Source: Streptomyces asiaticus (GTDB lineage Bacteria > Actinomycetota > Actinomycetes > Streptomycetales > Streptomycetaceae). Taken from it: DNA of 64,000 bases. Location of the stretch: NCBI RefSeq assembly GCF_018138715.1, contig NZ_JAGSHX010000006.1:5456001-5520000 (forward strand), in the 5' to 3' direction. Below are positions 53,072-62,465 of the stretch, piece after piece. A program made the position numbers and the translations under genes. Below the pieces are notes generated by a model. That model was not told the DNA's origin, made no database searches, and worked only from the letters and a program-made list of their open reading frames with translations. Every line of letters begins with the position of its first letter. Positions within the stretch are counted from its first letter, which is position 1.

Positions 53072-53809
53072 TCAGGCGGCGAAGCCGCCGTCCACGGCGA
53101 TCGACGCCCCGGTGATGTAGCGGCCGCTGTCGCCCGCGAGATGGGCCACGGTCGCCGCGATCTCCGTGGTGCGGCCGTAGCGCCCGAGCGCGGTGAAGCC
53201 GCTCTGGAAGGCGGCGTTCTCGCCGTCGGCCGGGTTCATATCGGTGTCCACGGGGCCGGGGTGGATCAGGTTGGCGGTGATTCCGCGCGGGCCGAGCTCA
53301 CGGGCCAGGGCCTTGGTGAGGCCGGTCAGCGCGGTCTTGCTGGTCGCGTAGAGGCTGCCGCCGGGGAAGGCGACCCGCTCGGCCATACAGCTGCCGATGT
53401 TGATGATCCGCCCGCCGTCGGCCATATGCGCGGTGGCCGCCTGCGCCAGGAGGAACGGTGCCCGGACATTCACGGCGAGAACCCGGTCCACATCGTCCAG
53501 CGACAGCTCGGCGATGGGGCCGAGGGCGCCGACGCCCGCGTTGTTGACCAGGATGTCCAGACGGCCGAACTCGGCGGCGGTCCCCTCCACGGCGGCCCGC
53601 ACCGCCTGCGCGTCGACGCCGTCGGCCCGCACGGCCCAGGCGCGGCGGCCGAGCACCTTGATCCGGTCGACGACATTCGCCGCGCGCTCGGCCTGGCTGT
53701 GGTAGGTCAGGGCGACATCGGCGCCCTCCTCGGCGAGCCGGATCGCCACGGCCTCCCCGATGCCCCGGCTGCCGCCGGTGACGAGGGCCGCCTTGCCGTC
53801 GAGTGTCAT
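53072..53809 (-). CDS. short-chain dehydrogenase/reductase
   Basis: A 245-aa classical SDR. Cofactor motif ALVTGGSRGIGEAVAIRLAE near residue 8 (TGxxxGIG), NNAGVGALG near 88, catalytic Ser in IINIGSCMAERVAFPGGSLY and Tyr-x-x-x-Lys in YATSKTALTG near 155, then NLIHPGPVDTDMNPADGENA. AGGAGAAGG precedes the ATG. The Tyr-His-Ser at the cofactor pocket (LTYHSQAERA) favours NADPH. Substrate unknown; 3-oxoacyl-reductase-like. Confidence 0.9.
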   Translation of the reverse strand: MTLDGKAALVTGGSRGIGEAVAIRLAEEGADVALTYHSQAERAANVVDRIKVLGRRAWAVRADGVDAQAVRAAVEGTAAEFGRLDILVNNAGVGALGPIAELSLDDVDRVLAVNVRAPFLLAQAATAHMADGGRIINIGSCMAERVAFPGGSLYATSKTALTGLTKALARELGPRGITANLIHPGPVDTDMNPADGENAAFQSGFTALGRYGRTTEIAATVAHLAGDSGRYITGASIAVDGGFAA

Positions 53810-54121
53810 GCCTTCTCCTCTGCTCTTCCTTGTATTCCTGAGATGCGGAAAAGATCCCGCTATGCGGTGGTCCCGGAGGACATGACTCGATCCTGGCCGG
53901 GCGGGCCCTGGAAGTCCGGCGGGATTCGGACGGTGCGCTGGCGGCGATGGGTGGTGGCGATGGGCGGCGGCCAGGGGCGGGTCAGCCAGGGCTGAGGCGG
54001 TGAGCCAGGAAACATGCCCGGTCGAGTTTGTTTCGTGCCCGAGTCTGTTTACTTTCCTGCATCGCCCACGTAATCTGGCCGCGAAATCACAGGTTCGGGC
54101 ATGGAAGGGACGTAAACCCAC
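53810..54121. other. divergent SDR / fruR intergenic region
   Basis: About 310 bases with no gene. Two TGTTT-centred repeats (TTTGTTTCG at 54027 and TCTGTTTACTTTC at 54044) and TGCCCGAG/TTCGGGCA arms around 54036-54100 are candidate DeoR-type (FruR) operator elements, but symmetry is imperfect. Confidence 0.4.
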
Positions 54122-54883
54122 ATGTACGCACCGGAGCGTCAGCAGGAGATTCTCCGGCTCGCCCGCGAGGGCGGGCGGGTGGATGTCCTGTCCCTCGCCG
54201 AGGAGTTCCAGGTCACCGCCGAGACCGTACGGCGTGATCTGCGCGCCCTCGACCGGGCAGGGCTCGTCCGCCGTGTGCACGGGGGCGCCATCCCGGCCGG
54301 ACGGCTGGACTTCGAGCCCGATCTCGCCGAGCGCGAGTCCACCGCCGCCGATGAGAAGGACCGGATCGCGCGGGCCGCCATCGCCGAGCTGCCGTCCGAC
54401 GGCAGCGTGATCATCGACGCGGGCTCGACGGCGGCCCGGTTCGCCGCCGCCCTTCCCCTGGAGGCCAAGCTCACCGTCGTCACCCACGCCCTGCCGGTCG
54501 CCGCCCGCCTCGCCGACCACCCCGGTATCGCGCTGCACCTCGTCGGGGGGCGGGTCCGCCACCGCACCCGGGCCGCCGTGGACGCATGGGCGCTGCGCGG
54601 CTACGGCGAGATCAAGGCCGATGTGGTCTTCCTCGCCACCAACGGCTTCTCGCTGGACGGCGGGCTCACCACACCCGATCTCGCGGAGGGCGCCGTCAAG
54701 AGCGCCATGATCGCGGCGGCCCGGCGGGTGGTGCTGCTCGCGGACTCCGCCAAGTTCGGCCGGGAGCACTTCGCCCGGTTCGGCGGCCTGGACGATGTCG
54801 ATCTGCTCATCACGGACACCGGGCTCAGCCCCCAGGACGCCCTGGCCATCGAGCGCCAGGGCACGGAAGTGGCACGCGCATGA
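54122..54883 (+). CDS. fruR: DeoR-family fructose operon regulator
   Basis: A 253-aa DeoR regulator. The helix-turn-helix is VDVLSLAEEFQVTAETVRRD, followed by LRALDRAGLVRRVHGGAI, the family signature. The C-terminal sugar-phosphate domain has DEKDRIARAA, IIDAGSTAARFA near 100 and VVLLADSAKFGREHFARF near 200. Its stop overlaps the fruK start (ATGA), so it is in the operon it controls. Fructose-1-phosphate is the expected inducer. Confidence 0.92.
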   Translation: MYAPERQQEILRLAREGGRVDVLSLAEEFQVTAETVRRDLRALDRAGLVRRVHGGAIPAGRLDFEPDLAERESTAADEKDRIARAAIAELPSDGSVIIDAGSTAARFAAALPLEAKLTVVTHALPVAARLADHPGIALHLVGGRVRHRTRAAVDAWALRGYGEIKADVVFLATNGFSLDGGLTTPDLAEGAVKSAMIAAARRVVLLADSAKFGREHFARFGGLDDVDLLITDTGLSPQDALAIERQGTEVARA

Positions 54884-55824
54884 TTCTCACCGTCACCCCC
54901 AACCCCAGCCTGGACCGTACGTACGAGATCCCCGCGCTGGAGCGCGGCGCCGTGCTGCGGGCCACGGCCGACCGGGTCGACCCCGGCGGAAAGGGCGTCA
55001 ATGTCTCGCGCGCCGTGGCCGCCGCGGGGCAGCGCACGGTGGCCGTGCTGCCGCTCGGTGGACCGGAGGGCGCGCTGCTCGCCCGGCTGCTGGAGGAGCT
55101 GGGCATCGAGGCAGCGGGTGTGCCCGTGGCGGGCTCGACCCGGGTCAACATCTCCGTGGCCGAACCGGACGGCACCCTCACCAAGCTCAATGCGAGCGGG
55201 CCCGAACTGAGCGATGCCGAGGCCGAGGCGGTGCTGGAGGCCGTCCGGACGAGGGTCGAGAGCGCCGACTGGATCGCCTGCTGCGGCAGCCTGCCCCGGG
55301 GGCTCGCACCCGAGTGGTACGCCGAGCTGGTGGCGCGGGCCCACCGGGCGGGCGCCCGGATCGCCCTGGACACCTCCGGCCCCTCGCTGACCGCCGCCCT
55401 GCGTGAGCGCCCCGATGTGGTGAAGCCCAACGCCGAGGAGCTGGCCCAGGCCGTGGGCCGTCCGCTGACCACCGTGGGCGAGGCGGTCAAGGCGGCCGAG
55501 GAACTGCGGGGGCTGGGTGCCCGCGCGGTGCTCGCCAGCCTGGGCGCCGACGGCCAGCTGCTGGTCGACGAGACCGGCGCGTACTTCGGCACCGCCCGGG
55601 TCACCGCCGTGCGCAGCAACGTCGGCGCGGGCGACGCCTCGCTCGCCGGATTCCTCGCGGCGGGCGGCTCCGGGCCCGCCGCACTCGCCTCGGCCGTGGC
55701 CCATGGAGCGGCCGCGGTGCAGCTGCCGGGAAGCGCCATGCCGACCCCGGCCGACCTCGACCCGTCCGCCGTGGTCACCACGTCGGACATCCCGCTGGAC
55801 CGTGTGCTCAAGGAGCCCGCGTGA
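54880..55824 (+). CDS. fruK: 1-phosphofructokinase
   Basis: A 314-aa PfkB-family kinase. MILTVTPNPSLDRTYEIPAL at the N-terminus and DPGGKGVNVSRAVAAAGQRT near residue 35 bind the sugar phosphate; the second PfkB signature VGAGDASLAGFLAAGG near 248 has the catalytic Asp. It converts fructose-1-phosphate to fructose-1,6-bisphosphate. It overlaps fruR by four bases and precedes fruA by 85 bases. Confidence 0.95.
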   Translation: MILTVTPNPSLDRTYEIPALERGAVLRATADRVDPGGKGVNVSRAVAAAGQRTVAVLPLGGPEGALLARLLEELGIEAAGVPVAGSTRVNISVAEPDGTLTKLNASGPELSDAEAEAVLEAVRTRVESADWIACCGSLPRGLAPEWYAELVARAHRAGARIALDTSGPSLTAALRERPDVVKPNAEELAQAVGRPLTTVGEAVKAAEELRGLGARAVLASLGADGQLLVDETGAYFGTARVTAVRSNVGAGDASLAGFLAAGGSGPAALASAVAHGAAAVQLPGSAMPTPADLDPSAVVTTSDIPLDRVLKEPA

Positions 55825-55909
55825 CCGGCCGACCCCACTCCCACCCCCCAGTCCCCACTCCGTCCGCCCGCCTCCCCCAGGGCGGCACCGCACACAAGGG
55901 AGCCGCGAG

Positions 55910-58009
55910 ATGAGTGAGTTGATCACCGCGGATCTGGTCGACCTTGACCTGTCCGCCGACACCAAGGAAGCCGCCGCCCGGTCGCTCGCCGAACGCATGG
56001 TCCAGGCAGGCCGGGTCACCGACCTCGACGGCTTTCTCGCCGACGTGGCGGCGCGCGAGGAGCAGATGCCGACCGGCCTGGACGGCGGCATCGGCATACC
56101 CCACTGCCGCAGCGCCCATGTCACCGAGCCGACCCTGGCCTTCGGGCGCAGCGCGGCCCGGATCGACTTCGGCGCGGCGGACGGGCCGGCCGATCTGGTC
56201 TTCCTGATTGCCGCCCCGGAGGGCGCGGACAGCGACCATCTGACGATCCTGTCGAGCCTTGCCCGGCAGCTGATGAACGCCGACTTCACCGATGCGCTGC
56301 GCTCGGCCGACCAGCCCGAGCAGGTGGCCGCCCTGATCCGCGGCGAGGAGCCCGCCACGGTTGAGCCCGCCACGGCTGAGCCCGCAGCCGCTGAGGCTGC
56401 TCCGGCCGAGCCTGCTGCGGCCGAGCCCGCCGCCTCCGACTCGGTTGCGGCCTCGGCCGCTGCCTCCCAGACCGCGCCGGAGCCGGTGGCCCCGTTCCGG
56501 ATCGTGGCCGTCACGTCCTGCCCCACCGGTATCGCCCACACCTATATGGCCGCCGAGTCGCTGGAGAACGCCGCTCGCGAGGCCGGGGTCGAGCTGGTGG
56601 TCGAGACCCAGGGCTCGGCCGGATTCGACAAGCTCCCCGCCGCCACCATCGCCGCCGCCGACGCGGTGGTCTTCGCGCACGATGTGGAGGTGCGGGAGAA
56701 GGCCCGCTTCGCGGGCAAGCCGACGGTGGACGTCGGGGTGAAGGTGGCCATCAACCGCCCCGCCGAGCTGATCGCCGAGGCGCGCGGGAAGGCCGCGCGG
56801 GGCGAGATCGCCGCACCGGCCGACGGCGCGGAGGGCTCGGCGCCGATGGACGCGGACGGTGCCGCCGGTGACGGCTTCGGCACCCGGCTGCGCAAGTGGC
56901 TGATGACGGGCGTCAGTTACATGGTCCCGTTCGTCGCCGCGGGCGGTCTGCTGATCGCGCTCGCCTTCGCGATCGGCGGTTACGAGATCGCGAGCGCCAA
57001 GTCCGTGGCGGACCACTTCGTCTGGACCGAGACCAGCAGCTGGGCGGCGCTGCTCTTCCAGATCGGCGGTGCGGCGTTCACCTTCCTGGTGCCGGTCCTG
57101 GCGGGCTATATCGCCTACGGGATGGCCGACCGGCCCGGTCTGGTCCCCGGTTTCGTGGGCGGCTACATCGCGACCACCATCAAGGCCGGATTCCTCGGCG
57201 GTCTGGTCGCGGGTCTGATCGCGGGCGCGGTCGTCATGGCCATCCAGCGGTTCAAGGTCCCGGCGTCGCTGCGCGGCATCATGCCGGTGGTGGTGATCCC
57301 GCTGATCTCCTCCGCGATCGTCGGCGTCCTGATGTTCGTGGTGATCGGCAAGCCCATCGCCTCCGCGCAGGAGGCGATGACCGACTGGCTCAACGGCCTC
57401 TCCGGCGCCAACGCCATCGGGCTGGGCGTCCTCCTCGGTCTGATGATGTGCTTCGACCTGGGCGGCCCGGTCAACAAGGTGGCCTACGCCTTCGCCACCG
57501 GCGGTATCGCGGTGTCGGACCCCTCCACCGGAAGCCTCAAGATCATGGCCGCGGTGATGGCCGCCGGTATGGTCCCGCCGCTGGCGATGGCCCTCGCCAC
57601 CACCGTGCGCGGACGGCTGTTCACCAAGACCGAGCGGGAGAACGGCAAGGCCGCCTGGGTGCTGGGTGCCTCCTTCATCAGTGAGGGCGCCATTCCGTTC
57701 GCCGCGGCGGATCCGCTGCGGGTGATTCCCTCGTCGATGGTGGGCGGTGCCGTCACCGGTGCGCTGTCGATGGCGTTCGACTGCACGCTGCGCGCCCCGC
57801 ACGGCGGCATCTTCGTGGTCCCGCTGATCGGCCAGCCGTTCCTCTACCTGCTGGCCATCGTGGCGGGCACGGTGGTCTCGACCGGTCTGGTGGTCTTCCT
57901 CAAGGGGCTGCGGAAGACGGCGGAGCCGGGGGCCACCGGCCAGGCGGGCGGCGGTGCTGCCACGGGTGGCGCCACCGAGGACGAGTCGAAGGTGGCGGTG
58001 GCGGTCTGA
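55910..58009 (+). CDS. fruA: PTS fructose-specific EIIABC
   Basis: A 699-aa multidomain permease. EIIA (1-145) carries the phosphohistidine in GIGIPHCRS near residue 64. An Ala/Glu/Pro linker (PATAEPAAAEAAPAEPAAAE) follows. EIIB (about 200-300) has the phosphocysteine in VTSCPTGIAHTYMAAESLEN. EIIC (about 330-670) has eight to ten hydrophobic helices, with FDLGGPVNKVAYAFATGG near 510. It imports fructose as fructose-1-phosphate. The AAGGGAG upstream and position after fruK complete the operon; ptsH/I are elsewhere. Confidence 0.96.
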   Translation: MSELITADLVDLDLSADTKEAAARSLAERMVQAGRVTDLDGFLADVAAREEQMPTGLDGGIGIPHCRSAHVTEPTLAFGRSAARIDFGAADGPADLVFLIAAPEGADSDHLTILSSLARQLMNADFTDALRSADQPEQVAALIRGEEPATVEPATAEPAAAEAAPAEPAAAEPAASDSVAASAAASQTAPEPVAPFRIVAVTSCPTGIAHTYMAAESLENAAREAGVELVVETQGSAGFDKLPAATIAAADAVVFAHDVEVREKARFAGKPTVDVGVKVAINRPAELIAEARGKAARGEIAAPADGAEGSAPMDADGAAGDGFGTRLRKWLMTGVSYMVPFVAAGGLLIALAFAIGGYEIASAKSVADHFVWTETSSWAALLFQIGGAAFTFLVPVLAGYIAYGMADRPGLVPGFVGGYIATTIKAGFLGGLVAGLIAGAVVMAIQRFKVPASLRGIMPVVVIPLISSAIVGVLMFVVIGKPIASAQEAMTDWLNGLSGANAIGLGVLLGLMMCFDLGGPVNKVAYAFATGGIAVSDPSTGSLKIMAAVMAAGMVPPLAMALATTVRGRLFTKTERENGKAAWVLGASFISEGAIPFAAADPLRVIPSSMVGGAVTGALSMAFDCTLRAPHGGIFVVPLIGQPFLYLLAIVAGTVVSTGLVVFLKGLRKTAEPGATGQAGGGAATGGATEDESKVAVAV

Positions 58010-58016
58010 CCGCATC

Positions 58017-59009
58017 TCAGCCACGCCCTGTCGGGCCCGGCGGCCTGCCCACCTCCGTGGGCGGGCCGCCGGTCTCCGTGGGCAGGCCGCGCGAGGCGTA
58101 GTAGGCGCCGAGCGCGGCCTCGCCACCCGACCCCATGGCGGTCGCGATCCGCTGGAAGCGGACCGACCGAAGATCACCGGCGGTGAAGACCCGGGGACGC
58201 TGGCTCCCGGGAGGGCAGTAACCGGACCGGTCGGCCGCCACGGCCCCGGCCGGGGGCGCCGGGGCGCTGCCCAGGTTGAGGAAGACGAGATCGGCCGCGA
58301 GCGTGCGCCGCTCGCCCTCCACCGTCTCGACCTCGGCGGTGACCGGTGCCGACGCGGACCCGGGACCCAACTCCAGCCGCCGCACGGCCACCAGCTCCAC
58401 CCGCGGGTCCCGCCGGACCTCCTCGGTCTTGTAGGCGTCCTCGGGCGGATACGCCACCACAAAGCGGGCCTGGAGCTCCGGATGGGCCCGCGCCACCGTG
58501 CCCAGGGGCCGGTCCGCCCCCAGGACCAGCACCGTCCGGTCGTCGATCGCGTCCGGTTCCGCCTCCCACAGCTGCGGCAGCGCCCGGCCCGCCGCGCCGC
58601 CGAGCCATCCCGCTCCCTCGGGGCCCAGCGGCCCGACTCCCGTGGCGACGACTACGTATGGAGCGGTCAGCCGCGACTCACCCGCCCGATCGGACCCCGG
58701 GGACCCGGCCGGCTCCACAGCCTCCACCGTGACCTCGACGCGGTCGTCGAAGGCATCGATCAGCGTGGCGCGGCGGCCGAGCTCCACCCGGCACAGATCA
58801 CACTGCGCCAGATCGGCCTCGATCGCCGCCGCCAGATCCGGGCCGTTGGTGGCGGTGAGGACATTGCGCACCACCGGGATGCGCCGCAGTGCCCCGCACA
58901 GGGCGTCGCCCGACTCGATCAGCACCGAGCGCATCCCCACGCTCGCCGCCATCACGGCGGCGGCACAGCCCGCCGGGCCACCGCCGACGATCAGCAGATC
59001 CGTATCCAT
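58017..59009 (-). CDS. thioredoxin-reductase-like FAD oxidoreductase
   Basis: A 330-aa flavoprotein. GAGAGGGGG precedes the ATG at 59009. FAD motif LLIVGGGPAGCAAAVMAASV near residue 5, a second nucleotide-binding region VLVLGADRPLGTVARAHPEL, and the closing GD motif RVFTAGDLRSVRFQRIATAM near 285, as in thioredoxin reductases. The C-x-x-C (QCDLCRVEL) is at about residue 70, not in the usual position near 135, so thiol exchange of the TrxB kind is doubtful. Substrate unknown. It converges with fruA seven bases away. Confidence 0.8.
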   Translation of the reverse strand: MDTDLLIVGGGPAGCAAAVMAASVGMRSVLIESGDALCGALRRIPVVRNVLTATNGPDLAAAIEADLAQCDLCRVELGRRATLIDAFDDRVEVTVEAVEPAGSPGSDRAGESRLTAPYVVVATGVGPLGPEGAGWLGGAAGRALPQLWEAEPDAIDDRTVLVLGADRPLGTVARAHPELQARFVVAYPPEDAYKTEEVRRDPRVELVAVRRLELGPGSASAPVTAEVETVEGERRTLAADLVFLNLGSAPAPPAGAVAADRSGYCPPGSQRPRVFTAGDLRSVRFQRIATAMGSGGEAALGAYYASRGLPTETGGPPTEVGRPPGPTGRG

Positions 59010-59082
59010 CCGAAGCCCCCTCTCCTCATCGCTCCGGCCCGCTTCTCCCGGCCGGACGCTTCCTTCCCCCGGCCTCCGCGGA

Positions 59083-60225
59083 TCAGAGGCCGTAAAGATC
59101 CCGGTACGCGGGGAAGACACCGCCCGGGCCGTCCACGGTCTCCGCCGCGAGCACCGCCTTGACCACCGCCCGGGTCAGCATGTCCGCCCCGGCCGCCAGC
59201 ACCTCGTTCAGCGCACCGCTCTCCCGGTGCACCCCGAACGCCGGATCGCCGGCGTCCTCGGGGTCTCCCTCCGGTATCAGCGGGCGCCCACAGGTGGCCA
59301 GGGCGAAGACCGTGTCGCCGTCGGAGAGCAGATGCACCGGCCGGACGGCCCGCGCCAGACCGTCGTGTGCCGTCCCCGCGAGCTTCTGCGCCTGGGCCCG
59401 GGTGAGCACGGCGTCGGTGGCGACCACGGCCAGTGTGGTGTTCAGCGGAGGCCGCACCGACGCGGCCTGCCGCCGCTCCGACTCGGCCCGCGCGGCGGCG
59501 AGCCGGCGCATCGCCTCCACGTGCACGGCCGCGCCGGGCCGGTGCGGCCCGCCCTCTTCCGACGGTCCGTAGTGCTCCCCGTACAGCGCACCCGTACCGG
59601 GATCGACGACCGACCCCGCGGCGTTGACCACCGCCAGCGCGGCCACGGTGACGCCGGACGGCAGCACCGTGGAGGCCGAACCGGTGCCGCCCTTGAGTCC
59701 ACCGGCCACCGCGCCCGTGCCCGCCCCCACATTGCCCTGGGCGACCGGAGCCCCCGTCTCCGAACCGGCCGCCGCCTCGATCGCCTCGCGCCCCAGCGCG
59801 GCGTCCGGGCGGGCCCGCCAGTCGCCGCCCCGGCCCAGGTCGAAGAGGGCGGCGGTCGGGACCACCGGAACGACCTGCGCCGGGTCGGGCCCGACCCGGA
59901 AGCCCCGGCCGTGGTCCTCCAGCCAGGCGGCCACCCCCGAGGCGCTGTCGAGCCCGAAGGCGCTGCCACCGGTCAGCACGACGGCATCGACACGCTGGAC
60001 CAGATTGCGCGGATCGAGGGCATCGGTCTCCCGGGTGCCGGGGCCACCGCCGCGCACATCGACGGCGGCGACCGCCCCGCCCTCGGGGGCCAGCACCACG
60101 GTCGTTCCGGTGAGCCGGCCGCCGCCGGACCGCTGGGCTTGGCCCACCCGCAGTCCGTGGACATCCGTCAGGCCGTCAGCCGGACCGGTGGGGGCAGATT
60201 CGGGGTTTGTCCGCTCGGCATCCAT
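59083..60225 (-). CDS. P1 family peptidase (DmpA/S58 aminopeptidase type)
   Basis: A 380-aa protein. DVHGLRVGQAQRSGGGRLTG near residue 21, VVLTGGSAFGLDSASGVAAW near 82 and the self-processing/nucleophile segment PLNTTLAVVATDAVLTRAQA near 263 are the DmpA/peptidase S58 signature, where cleavage before Thr/Ser makes the active N-terminal nucleophile. The protein acts as an aminopeptidase or amidase; substrate unproven. Start at 60225 has a weak ribosome site; ATG 60258 is an alternative. Confidence 0.88.
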   Translation of the reverse strand: MDAERTNPESAPTGPADGLTDVHGLRVGQAQRSGGGRLTGTTVVLAPEGGAVAAVDVRGGGPGTRETDALDPRNLVQRVDAVVLTGGSAFGLDSASGVAAWLEDHGRGFRVGPDPAQVVPVVPTAALFDLGRGGDWRARPDAALGREAIEAAAGSETGAPVAQGNVGAGTGAVAGGLKGGTGSASTVLPSGVTVAALAVVNAAGSVVDPGTGALYGEHYGPSEEGGPHRPGAAVHVEAMRRLAAARAESERRQAASVRPPLNTTLAVVATDAVLTRAQAQKLAGTAHDGLARAVRPVHLLSDGDTVFALATCGRPLIPEGDPEDAGDPAFGVHRESGALNEVLAAGADMLTRAVVKAVLAAETVDGPGGVFPAYRDLYGL

Positions 60226-60394
60226 GGAAGCTATGCGTAGCACGGGAAGCCATGGCATGGTCGAGTGGCGAGGCGCGAACCACCCCCGTATCCCCCCTTC
60301 CGCGATCGCCGCCGAAGCGTGCCGGACGGGATGAGGACCCCTCATATAGAGGGCGTTCATCAGACGTTGATGGCCTGACAGCAATCTGAGCTGT

Positions 60395-60970
60395 ATGCCG
60401 TTCGCCCCCGTCCGAAAGAAGACCGCCGTGCCCCGTAGCTCTCGGACGGAGGAGCTCCCGACACCGGCCGCCGACCCTCGGCGGGCCGCCCGGGTGGCCC
60501 TCCGCTGGATCAGTGAGCCGGACTGCACCGAGGAGCTCACCCATGCCGAGCTGCTCGACCAGGCGGCCCGGGCCGCCGCCGCGCTCACCCGGCTCGGTGT
60601 CCGCGCCGGAGACCGGGTGGCGGTCCATCTGCCGCTGGTGCCCGAGTCCGTGATCGCCACGCTCGCCTGCGGCCGGCTCGACGTCGTCCGCGCCAGCCTC
60701 CCCATGGGGCTGCGCCCCCATGAGTTGCGCGACCGGATCAGGGAGGTCGGCGCCAAGGTCGTCATCACCGCGGACGCCGGGCAGCACGGCGGGGAGATAC
60801 AGCCGCTCAAGCGCCATGTCGACCGGGCGCTGGCCGGCTGCCCCGAGGTGCGGTCCGTACTGGTGGTCCACCGGCTGGCCTGCCCGGTGTCCTGGAGGCC
60901 CGGGCGTGACCTGTGGTGGCACGACGAGCTCGGCCGATACACCGAGCCGCTGCCCGGGCCGTATTCTTGA
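60395..60970 (+). CDS. AMP-dependent synthetase N-terminal-like protein, short form
   Basis: A 191-aa protein with RWISEPDCTEELTHAELLDQ, GVRAGDRVAVHLPLVPESVI near 72 and VITADAGQHGG near 125, matching the N-terminal third of acetyl-CoA synthetase-like AMP ligases (A-D-x-G-x-R-G-G in the parent). The ATP-binding P-loop, A5 and catalytic C-terminal lysine domain are missing. Because it is open, ends cleanly four bases before the next gene and keeps normal codon use, it may be a genuine short protein rather than a fresh truncation. Confidence 0.65.
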   Translation: MPFAPVRKKTAVPRSSRTEELPTPAADPRRAARVALRWISEPDCTEELTHAELLDQAARAAAALTRLGVRAGDRVAVHLPLVPESVIATLACGRLDVVRASLPMGLRPHELRDRIREVGAKVVITADAGQHGGEIQPLKRHVDRALAGCPEVRSVLVVHRLACPVSWRPGRDLWWHDELGRYTEPLPGPYS

Positions 60971-60973
60971 GGC

Positions 60974-61162
60974 ATGAGCACCGCCCCTGCCCCTGGACCG
61001 CGCGATCCGGCCGCCGCGCTGAGCTTCGACGATCCCTTCGCGCAGCGGTCATCGGACGATACGGACCACGGGTGGGGTGAGCGGGTTCCCGGCGGCGACA
61101 GTGCCGACGATGCCGCTGATCTGGCCCGGTTCCTCGACGAGAAGCCGCCCCACCACCTCTGA
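60974..61162 (+). CDS. small acidic hypothetical protein
   Basis: A 62-aa protein, MSTAPAPGPRDPAAALSFDD... ending ADLARFLDEKPPHHL, with no membrane segment. It begins three bases after the preceding stop. It is acidic and proline-rich, probably partly disordered. Converges with mscL. No family known to me. Confidence 0.6.
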   Translation: MSTAPAPGPRDPAAALSFDDPFAQRSSDDTDHGWGERVPGGDSADDAADLARFLDEKPPHHL

Positions 61163-61169
61163 CGGATTC

Positions 61170-61673
61170 CTAGGCGCTGGAGCCGCTGCCGCCACCGTCG
61201 CAGACGGTGGCGCGCTGTGCCACCAGCTCGTCGCGGATCTCGCGCAGCAGAATGATCTCCTCGGCGTCCGCGACGGCCTGCTCCTCCGCCTTCGCCTCCT
61301 TGGCGGCCTTCCGCGCCAGATAGCGCGACATCGGCAGCACCATCAGGAAGTACACCACCGCCGCGGTGATCAGGAAGGTCAGCACGGCTGAGAGCACGCT
61401 TCCCCAGAGAATCGGGATGCCGTGGACGATATCGCCCGTGGCGTTGGTCTCGCAGGGCGCCTTGAGACAGGAGCGGTACTTCTCGAGGTCCTTCGTGCCG
61501 AAGGCTCCGACTATGGGGTTGATGAGGCCCTTCACTATCGAGTTCACGACGGCGGTGAAAGCGGCTCCGATGACGACCGCGACGGCCAGGTCGATCACAT
61601 TGCCGCGCATCAGGAAGGCTTTGAACCCCTCCATGACGCTCTGCTTCTCCTCGGTCACCTTCTCCTGACTCAA
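61170..61673 (-). CDS. mscL: large-conductance mechanosensitive channel
   Basis: A 167-aa channel subunit. The N-terminal helix FKAFLMRGNVIDLAVAVVIG and AAFTAVVNSIVKGLINPIVG form TM1 with the pore pattern; TM2 is VLSAVLTFLITAAVVYFLMV; the C-terminal KAAKEAKAEEQAVADAEE bundle and ILLREIRDEL complete it. It opens under membrane tension to release solutes on osmotic downshock. The periplasmic loop has a Cys pair (SCLKAPCETN). Confidence 0.96.
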   Translation of the reverse strand: MSQEKVTEEKQSVMEGFKAFLMRGNVIDLAVAVVIGAAFTAVVNSIVKGLINPIVGAFGTKDLEKYRSCLKAPCETNATGDIVHGIPILWGSVLSAVLTFLITAAVVYFLMVLPMSRYLARKAAKEAKAEEQAVADAEEIILLREIRDELVAQRATVCDGGGSGSSA

Positions 61674-61787
61674 CCCACTGCCTCTCTTTCGCCGCGTCGG
61701 TGCTTGAGCGGACGGTTCCGCAACCTACACCCGCAGGTGAAAGGGGCATCAGGGGAGTCGGGGCAGTCGTCGGGGGAGTCGGGGCAG

Positions 61788-62465
61788 TCAGCGGCGGCAT
61801 AGTGTCACCGTCAGTCGGGAGTCGGCCGCGGCTCCGGCCAGCGCTGTGGCGTCCGCTCGCGGCACCGTCAGCACCACCAGCGCCCCGCCGCCGTCCGCCG
61901 CGCCGTCGAGCGTGCCGCTGTCCGGCGCCCCGTCGCCGCTCGTATCCGCTTCCACCTCGGCCTCCGGCGCGCCGCCGTCGGCTTCGCTGTCCGTCGCGCG
62001 GGCGCTTCGAGACCCCGGCACCTCGGCCACCCGGACCCCACGCGCGACCACCCGCGCCGTAGCACCGGAGGAGCGGGCCCGTGCGGCGTCCGGCAGCGGC
62101 GTGGCCAGCACATCCACCCGGTCGCCGGGGTGCAGCAGCCGTACCGCCGCGGCGTCGGCGATCCGGACCGGCGCCGAGACCATGGCGGGGCTCGGGCCAC
62201 CCCGCCGCTCCTCACCCGTGGGCGCGGGCGCGCGGGAGGACACCGCGTCCGTGTGCTCCCGGCCGGACGGCGCGGCGGCCGCGAGCGCGGCGGCCGTCAG
62301 CGCGAGCCCGGCCGCCATCGCACGGCGGCGTCGCCGCACGGTCCGCCGCAGCCCGAATCCGCCGGTGCGCCTGGTGCGCCCGGTGCGCACCGGATCGAAG
62401 CGGGGCACCGCACGGGCCGGGGGAGCGGAGCGGGGTAACGCGAGGGTGGGGGACGGATGGGACAT
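61788..62465 (-). CDS. SAF-domain RcpC/CpaB-like membrane-anchored protein
   Basis: A 225-aa protein with a long basic N-terminus (TGGFGLRRTVRRRRR), one hydrophobic helix (AMAAGLALTAAALAAAAPSG, about residues 49-68) and a small extracytoplasmic SAF/CpaB-type domain (VRIADAAAVRLLHPGDRVDV near 100, then VARGVRVAEVPG). CpaB proteins assist Flp pilus assembly, and many actinobacteria carry isolated copies. The C-terminal third is Ala/Asp/Gly-rich. No other pilus genes are present. Confidence 0.72.
   Translation of the reverse strand: MSHPSPTLALPRSAPPARAVPRFDPVRTGRTRRTGGFGLRRTVRRRRRAMAAGLALTAAALAAAAPSGREHTDAVSSRAPAPTGEERRGGPSPAMVSAPVRIADAAAVRLLHPGDRVDVLATPLPDAARARSSGATARVVARGVRVAEVPGSRSARATDSEADGGAPEAEVEADTSGDGAPDSGTLDGAADGGGALVVLTVPRADATALAGAAADSRLTVTLCRR

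Noticed and set aside
53072..54769. 565-aa frame suggesting a longer SDR
   Set aside because: The extension runs antisense through fruR and has no homology; AGGAGAAGG before 53809 gives the true start.
55808..58462. 884-aa frame opposite fruK/fruA and the flavoprotein
   Set aside because: His/Arg/Gly-rich shadow of a high-GC gene; fruA on the other strand is unmistakable.
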